NCBI GenBank assembly: GCA_022448455.1
Contig: JAKUUR010000013.1
Location: forward strand, 1 to 44,367
Origin: Candidatus Thioglobus autotrophicus
Lineage (GTDB): Bacteria > Pseudomonadota > Gammaproteobacteria > PS1 > Pseudothioglobaceae
DNA: 44,367 nt
Reading direction: 5' to 3'
The notes beneath the pieces were generated by a model. That model was not told where the DNA came from. It worked only from the letters and a program-made list of their open reading frames with translations, and did not search any database. Position numbers and translations under genes: made by a program. Shown in pieces: positions 40,461 to 44,367 of this stretch. Numbering within the stretch: the stretch's first letter is position 1; every line of letters starts with the position of its first letter.

Positions 40461-40967
40461 TTATCTTCCAGGCCACATCATTCGAGATTCTACCATTGTG
40501 CAGGACTGCTCTCCATTGTTGATGAGTATTAATTGATAGGTGTTATCTTCAGGAGTGATGATAGAGTAATCACCATCTGCATAAACTGTTACCTTTAGTG
40601 TTGAATCTTCTGCAGCTTTTAGAATAGATATATCGTTGCAATTTTGAGTGTTAACTTCTGTTACGTTTACCGTTGAGACGTAACAATATTCGCCATCCGG
40701 TGACAGACTCGCAGAAAAGACAGAACTTCCATTGTTGTATTTTTTATTTGATACGTGCAGAGATGGGTACAAAGAGGGGTCACTGGGATGAGCAAAAGTT
40801 ATATTCAAGCCATTCAAGTCAACAGACTCTTCAAGTTGACCTAAGTAGGACGAACAAGTTGAATTAATACCTCTTTCTTGAGCTTCGCTGCTTAAGGTTG
40901 CTGCAATGACTATGTTAGCAATTAAGCCACCTAAAGTTAAAACAATTAATCTAAACAAGTGATGCAT
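40461..40967 (-). CDS. secreted protein of unknown function
   Basis: The 168-residue product has a clear Sec signal peptide (MHHLFRLIVLTLGGLIANIVIAA, likely cut after AIA or IAA). The mature part is polar and Ser/Asn/Thr-rich, with four cysteines (STCSS, GEYCYV, TQNCND, EQSCTM) that could form two disulfides in the periplasm. The pattern suggests a compact beta-rich domain. I recognise no family. Minus-strand TATAAT at 40997-41002 could be its -10 box. It is divergent from the small lipoprotein gene, 191 bp apart, and upstream of htpX on the same strand. Confidence 0.7.
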   Translation of the reverse strand: MHHLFRLIVLTLGGLIANIVIAATLSSEAQERGINSTCSSYLGQLEESVDLNGLNITFAHPSDPSLYPSLHVSNKKYNNGSSVFSASLSPDGEYCYVSTVNVTEVNTQNCNDISILKAAEDSTLKVTVYADGDYSIITPEDNTYQLILINNGEQSCTMVESRMMWPGR

Positions 40968-41082
40968 TGTGACCCCATAAATAGATAATTGAGGTGATTA
41001 TAACAAAATAGTGATAGTATTTATGTTATGAATTAATTTGAGATTTTTTTTTAAATAAAAGAGTATGTATACCAATATTTGA

Positions 41083-41112
41083 TTGTCAGAGTAATTTAAA
41101 GTACTTTATAAT
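41083..41112 (+). promoter_or_regulatory. strong sigma70-like promoter of the small lipoprotein gene
   Basis: TTGTCA (41083-41088, 5 of 6) and TATAAT (41107-41112, perfect) are separated by 18 bp. Transcription would begin near 41119, giving a ~40-nt leader. This is the best promoter match I found by eye in the window. Confidence 0.7.
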
Positions 41113-41116
41113 CGAG

Positions 41117-41146
41117 TTTCTATTAACAACGATTTTCTATTAACAA
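41117..41146 (+). repeat. 13-bp direct repeat in the lipoprotein leader
   Basis: TTTCTATTAACAA occurs at 41117-41129 and again at 41134-41146, 17 bp apart. The second copy runs straight into the AAGGAG ribosome-binding site (41145-41150). It may be a slippage duplication or a binding site for an RNA or protein regulator. Confidence 0.8.
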
Positions 41147-41158
41147 GGAGAGATAGTA

Positions 41159-41305
41159 ATGAAGTTAAAATTATTTTTTATAGTTCTTTTGGCCTTGTTG
41201 GCAAGTGGCTGTGCGGAAAGTATTATTGCTGTACCTAAAGCAGTACTTACTGGAACAGGGAATGTCATAAGTGCTGTTGTGGACGCATTAATATTCTGGG
41301 ATTAA
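41159..41305 (+). CDS. small lipoprotein, 48 residues
   Basis: An open frame of 48 codons begins MKLKLFFIVLLALLASGC, a lipoprotein signal peptide with lipobox LASGC and lipidated Cys18. The mature 31 residues (CAESIIAVPKAVL onward, ending LIFWD) are mostly hydrophobic/amphipathic with GTGNVISAVVDAL. AAGGAG stands 8 nt before the ATG, and a strong promoter with a perfect TATAAT precedes it. The size and makeup recall entericidin-like and other tiny envelope lipoproteins, but I cannot assign a family. Ala at +2 is not an inner-membrane-retention signal, so outer-membrane sorting is likely. Confidence 0.85.
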   Translation: MKLKLFFIVLLALLASGCAESIIAVPKAVLTGTGNVISAVVDALIFWD

Positions 41306-41332
41306 ATCACTTATATTTATTATTTTAACTTT

Positions 41333-41371
41333 TCCCGCAGGTATAACATAGTTACAGTTATTACTGTGGGA
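41333..41371. repeat. inverted repeat between convergent lipoprotein and fpr genes
   Basis: TCCCGCAG (41333-41340) pairs with CTGTGGGA (41364-41371), 8 bp with one G-T wobble. Inside the loop TAAC-ATA-GTTA (41344-41354) forms a second short hairpin. There is no T-run on either side, so an intrinsic terminator is doubtful. The rest of 41306-41480 holds no gene that I can see. Confidence 0.4.
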
Positions 41372-41480
41372 GGAGTATCTTGTCCATTGTTTCATACAAA
41401 TTGCCAGCACTAACTGAAAATATTATGCTGTTTAGGAAAAAAGCTATATAAGATATGAATGTAGTCTAATAATAAAAATT

Positions 41481-42245
41481 TTATCTTCGTACAAATGCCT
41501 TTTCTACTACAAATTCTCCAGGTGTTTTTGAATTACCTTGTTGCATTCCTATTGATTCGAAATATTCTATTAAATCTGTATTAAGTCCAGTCGATCCACA
41601 TACCATAAATCTATCTAATTTAGGATCAATGCTTTCATTTCCAATTTCTGAAGTTAGTTTTTTATTTTTAATCCAATTTGTAATTCTACCTTCACGTGGC
41701 CATTGTGCTTTGCTCAGTGTATTAAAGTATATAAATCTACCCTGAGTTACTTTTTCCCATTTGACGTTAAATGACTCTAAATCTGATTTGTAAGCAAGTT
41801 CTTCTGGGTATTGAACTGTATGGGTTAATACAACTTTGTCAAAACGTTCATAAGTTTTAGGGTCTTTTATAATACTCATAAAAGGTGCCAAGCCTGTACC
41901 TGTAGAAATAAGATATAAATTGCGTCCTGGCAGAAGGTCATCAATAATTAAAGTGCCTGTCGATTTATCTCTTACAAGTATTTCATCACCAACTTTTATT
42001 TTTTGTAATTTAGAAGTTAGGAGCCCATCTTTAAGTTTAATGGATAAAAACTCTAAATGATCTTCATAATTTGCTGATACAAATGAATAGGCCCTCATGA
42101 GTTTTTTACCTTCATGCTCTATGCCAATCATTGCGAATTCACCATTATTAAATTCATTTAAAAACTTACGGGTAGTTTTAAATGAAAATGTCTTATCAGA
42201 CCAATGATGAATATCAGTAACTTGTTCTATATTTATTGACGTCAT
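41481..42245 (-). CDS. fpr: ferredoxin/flavodoxin-NADP+ reductase
   Basis: The 254-residue protein matches the short bacterial Fpr class: FAD-binding RAYSFVSA at 51-58, NADP-binding STGTGLAPFMSI near 114-125, VCGSTGL, and a C-terminal GEFVVEKAFV tail. It moves electrons between NADPH and ferredoxin or flavodoxin. Possible users in this window include IspG, and more generally Fe-S and stress repair. It is flanked on one side by an empty 175-bp gap and on the other by the terminator of the nucleotidase gene, so it is probably monocistronic. Confidence 0.94.
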   Translation of the reverse strand: MTSINIEQVTDIHHWSDKTFSFKTTRKFLNEFNNGEFAMIGIEHEGKKLMRAYSFVSANYEDHLEFLSIKLKDGLLTSKLQKIKVGDEILVRDKSTGTLIIDDLLPGRNLYLISTGTGLAPFMSIIKDPKTYERFDKVVLTHTVQYPEELAYKSDLESFNVKWEKVTQGRFIYFNTLSKAQWPREGRITNWIKNKKLTSEIGNESIDPKLDRFMVCGSTGLNTDLIEYFESIGMQQGNSKTPGEFVVEKAFVRR

Positions 42246-42311
42246 TTATTTCATTTCGACACGAAGATTGTCAGCATAATACAGAAGCATTGAGCTGTTT
42301 GTTAGAAATAA

Positions 42312-42348
42312 TCAAAGAAAAGTAAGGGCTGACAAATGCCAGCCCTTA
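42312..42348 (-). terminator. rho-independent terminator of the nucleotidase gene
   Basis: TAAGGGCTG (42323-42331) and CAGCCCTTA (42340-42348) form a perfect 9-bp stem with an 8-nt loop. On the minus strand it is followed by CTTTTCTTT. It lies 22 bp after the nucleotidase stop codon. Confidence 0.85.
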
Positions 42349-42370
42349 AATGCTTTAATTTAAGCTTTTA

Positions 42371-44011
42371 TTATTCCTGAGTAATTCGGTTATCGGTGTA
42401 ACCAGAATATCCTGGATTTGCTTTAATATAGTTCGCAACAACATCCGCTAAATCTGGACCAAAGTCATAGATTTCAGATGCAGATCTGAATATTTTGTAT
42501 CCATCTCCACCTCCACGAATAAAGTTATTAGAAACCATACCATACGTTTTATTTAAGTCTAAAGGTTTCCAAGAGCCATCTTCATCAATTTCAATTGAAG
42601 TTACTCTTCCTTCATTGGCAGGTTTGGCTAGATCAAACGTATATCGCATTCCGGAAACTTGAGGAAACCGTCCCGCAACATCTTCAACCTGGCTGACACC
42701 ATTTTCAATCGCTGTAAGAAGCTGCTCACCGGTCACCTTGAAAGTTGACAAAGTGTTTTGAAACGGAAGTATCGTCATGATTTCACCGAGCGTGACCTCA
42801 CCCGAATCAAGTGAAGCACGGATTCCACCTGAGTTCTGTAATGCAATAGTATAGCCTTTGTCAATAACGGCATCTCTCATTGCATCTGCTATCATGTTGC
42901 CCATGTCACACTCTTGAACACGACAAACTGCCCTATCGCCTGTTAGTGAGTTAGAGACAGTTCCAACAATAGTCTCTTTAAGTTCATTGATTGGCTTTTC
43001 TAGTTCATCCAAACGAGCAACTACTTGGCTGTTTTCATTGACCGAACCATCGAGTGTGATTGGTTCACCTGTTGCATAGACGACATTACCCGCTTCATCA
43101 AAGATAACTGAAAGTTCGCCTAAGAATTTACCATACGCATATGCCTGAACGATCTGTGTCCCATTTACCACCGTTGGGTAAGGGCCTTTTGCCCTATCGC
43201 TAATGTTTGATAAATAGGTATTATCATGTCCACCAACAATAACATCTACGCCCGTAGTATTTGCTGCAATCATTTTGTCTATGGCGTATGACGAGTGCGA
43301 CAGAAGTATGATTTTATTTACTCCAGCTTCGGTCAAAAAATCTACCTCAGACTGCACAGCAGCAACAACGTCGGAAAATATAATGTTATCACCCGGACTA
43401 GATATATCTACTACATCCTCAGTAACAACGCCTATCAGTCCAATTTTTTGGTTGTTTTTTAACAAGGTCGTTGATTTATGTAATTTACCTTTAAGCTCTG
43501 GCTCCATATCTACGTTAGCATTTGCCATAAGAACAGGGAAAGTTACTGTATCCATAAATGCTCTAAGAGTTTCAGGCCCATCATCAAACTCATGATTACC
43601 AACTGCCATTCCATCATATTCGAGCTTATTCATCATTTCTGCGGCAACTTTTCCTTTGTATAGATTATAGAAAAGCGTTCCTTGAAATTGATCACCACCG
43701 TCCAAAAGTATCGTATTAGAATGCCTTGTTCGAGCGTCTTCAATTGCTGTAATCAAACGCGCTGTACCACCAAAACACTTTCCCTTAGCATTATTCTCCG
43801 CAGAACAATTATTATCGTATTTACTGATTGGTCTAAAACGAGCGTGAAAATCATTAGTATGAAGTATTGTTATTTCGTAGACTTTATCATGAGCGGCTAT
43901 TGAAGACTGACTAAATAACCCAAATGAAAGAACACAACTCAGAAGTATAGCCACATGAATTGGGACTATTTTTTGCAAACTTAGCGATTGCATTTTATTA
44001 ATTTGTTTCAA
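42371..44011 (-). CDS. exported 5'-nucleotidase (UshA-like)
   Basis: The 546-residue protein has a signal peptide (hydrophobic VAILLSCVLSFGLF, likely cut near SIAA-HDK). The N-terminal metallophosphatase domain has ILHTNDFHARF, DGGDQFQGT, GNHEFDDG, LLSHSSYAIDK and VGGHDNTYL. The C-terminal substrate domain contains NSGGIRASLDSGEVTLGE and NNFIRGGGDGYKIF. It should hydrolyse nucleotides in the periplasm, supplying phosphate and nucleosides. The start is TTG at 44011, set by AAGGAGAG 5 nt upstream; the ATG at 43993 lies too far from that site. It is followed by a strong terminator. Confidence 0.92.
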   Translation of the reverse strand: MKQINKMQSLSLQKIVPIHVAILLSCVLSFGLFSQSSIAAHDKVYEITILHTNDFHARFRPISKYDNNCSAENNAKGKCFGGTARLITAIEDARTRHSNTILLDGGDQFQGTLFYNLYKGKVAAEMMNKLEYDGMAVGNHEFDDGPETLRAFMDTVTFPVLMANANVDMEPELKGKLHKSTTLLKNNQKIGLIGVVTEDVVDISSPGDNIIFSDVVAAVQSEVDFLTEAGVNKIILLSHSSYAIDKMIAANTTGVDVIVGGHDNTYLSNISDRAKGPYPTVVNGTQIVQAYAYGKFLGELSVIFDEAGNVVYATGEPITLDGSVNENSQVVARLDELEKPINELKETIVGTVSNSLTGDRAVCRVQECDMGNMIADAMRDAVIDKGYTIALQNSGGIRASLDSGEVTLGEIMTILPFQNTLSTFKVTGEQLLTAIENGVSQVEDVAGRFPQVSGMRYTFDLAKPANEGRVTSIEIDEDGSWKPLDLNKTYGMVSNNFIRGGGDGYKIFRSASEIYDFGPDLADVVANYIKANPGYSGYTDNRITQE

Positions 44012-44178
44012 AATTACTCTCCTTTATAATTTAAAAAAAATTAAACTAAGAATATAGTTTAGATTTAATTATAAACCTGTTTTCTTATTAAAATATTACT
44101 AGTTATAAATTCTAGTATTTAACTAAAAAAAATTATCAATGTTTTTAAAAGGTTTATTATCTTAGCCGAAACAAGCAT

Positions 44179-44216
44179 AAAAAAAAGCCTTATTTTAGAC
44201 ACCATTGAAAAATAAG
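44179..44216 (-). terminator. terminator downstream of the tRNA-His segment
   Basis: On the minus strand CTTATTTT (44216-44209) pairs with AAAATAAG (44196-44189), then GC and a run of eight T's (44186-44179). It is 25 bp beyond the encoded CCA end, which suggests that the tRNA region is, or was, transcribed from upstream. Confidence 0.7.
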
Positions 44217-44240
44217 AAGGACTTAGTAGTAAGGGACTGG

Positions 44241-44303
44241 TGGGGCGAGAAACGGGGCTCGAACCCGCGACAACCGGAATCACAATCCGGGGCTCTACCA
44301 GCT
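44241..44303 (-). tRNA. tRNA-His (GTG), 3' portion; 5' side missing or interrupted
   Basis: On the minus strand the sequence runs from an intact D loop (AGCTGGTA) and D-stem GAGC through an anticodon arm CCGGA-TTGTGAT-TCCGG with anticodon GTG (44283-44281). Variable loop TTGTC, T arm GCGGG-TTCGAGC-CCCGT, acceptor strand TTCTCGC, discriminator C and an encoded CCA (ending 44241) follow. C73 is the tRNA-His discriminator. The expected 5' strand (GCGAGAA, TA, GCTC) is not found. Instead a hairpin array abuts the D loop at 44304. A degraded candidate 5' part, GTGGGATAGCC, lies at 44356-44346; it pairs with the acceptor at 6 of 7 positions (two wobbles). This may be an interrupted gene, a pseudogene, or an integration remnant. 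Confidence 0.75.
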
Positions 44304-44356
44304 GTTAACTTCGTTAACACCCTTGTTCACTCCGTGAAAAGGGTGGGCTATCCCAC
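44304..44356. repeat. stacked hairpins next to the tRNA-His D loop
   Basis: Three hairpins are packed in 53 bp. A: GTTAAC-TTC-GTTAAC (44304-44318). B: CACCCTT, bulged G, TTCAC-TCC-GTGAA, AAGGGTG (44318-44345), a 12-bp stem. C: GTGGG-CTAT-CCCAC (44343-44356). The cores of A and B are the same 13-mer with a paired A-T to C-G change, a compensatory substitution. B and C share 44343-44345 and so partly exclude each other. Confidence 0.8.
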
Positions 44357-44367
44357 TATAGCAACTA

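Noticed and set aside
43987-43993. ATG 43993 as nucleotidase start
   Set aside because: The strong AAGGAGAG lies 23 nt away from it but 5 nt from TTG 44011, which fits translation initiation much better.

Overview
The window is a gene-dense, AT-rich stretch of a bacterial chromosome. By family content and gene order it looks gammaproteobacterial. TolA, GlyS, Dtd, RuvC, RuvA, RlmE, LeuCD, RNase H, RatA next to SmpB, HU, ndk-rlmN-...-ispG, TrhO, GrxD, single-chain PurL, YebC, NadA, AspS, Map and HtpX are all typical of that class. The low GC, 0-40 bp gaps and ATGA overlaps suggest a streamlined lineage, perhaps marine SUP05/Thioglobus-like. That placement is an inference from style, not a measurement. 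There is no phage, IS element or CRISPR array. Most of the window is core metabolism and information processing.

Layout. 1-4,700 holds the 3' end of tolA with a perfect 126-bp tandem repeat, then glyS-dtd-arsC-like, a divergent thioredoxin, and ruvC. 4,716-9,591 is a minus-strand run rlmE-ispB-dinG-CDF transporter. 9,753-12,815 is an RND efflux pump with no adaptor gene beside it. 12,818-15,422 is leuC-leuD-ruvA on the minus strand. 15,559-21,120 holds an asparagine-synthetase-family amidotransferase that resembles the NAGGN enzyme, rnhA, a DUF455 protein, ratA and smpB with overlapping divergent start codons, HU with its terminator, and a membrane-anchored alpha/beta hydrolase. 21,151-25,467 holds an FAD oxidoreductase, ndk, rlmN, a short membrane protein in the place where rodZ usually sits, and ispG. 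25,451-27,738 is dxs-DUF2062 on the minus strand, and 27,935-29,896 is trhO, a methyltransferase and grxD. 29,911-40,309 is a long minus-strand run htpX-map-DUF502-aspS-nadA-yebC-purL-YgjP-like. 40,461-44,367 is the least ordinary part: a secreted protein of unknown function, a 48-residue lipoprotein, a flavodoxin/ferredoxin reductase, an exported 5'-nucleotidase, and a tRNA-His whose 5' side is replaced or interrupted by stacked hairpins at the window edge.

Functional threads. dxs, ispG and ispB belong to the non-mevalonate isoprenoid and quinone-tail route, and Fpr could feed electrons to IspG. ruvA, ruvC and dinG serve recombination and DNA repair. smpB, rlmN, rlmE, trhO, dtd, glyS and aspS serve translation quality and RNA modification. 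tolA, ruvC, ruvA, yebC and aspS are neighbours in many gammaproteobacteria but are scattered here. The strongest leads are the interrupted tRNA-His, the rodZ-slot protein, the terminator-like hairpin directly before rlmN, the expanding TolA repeat and the lone NAGGN-type amidotransferase.
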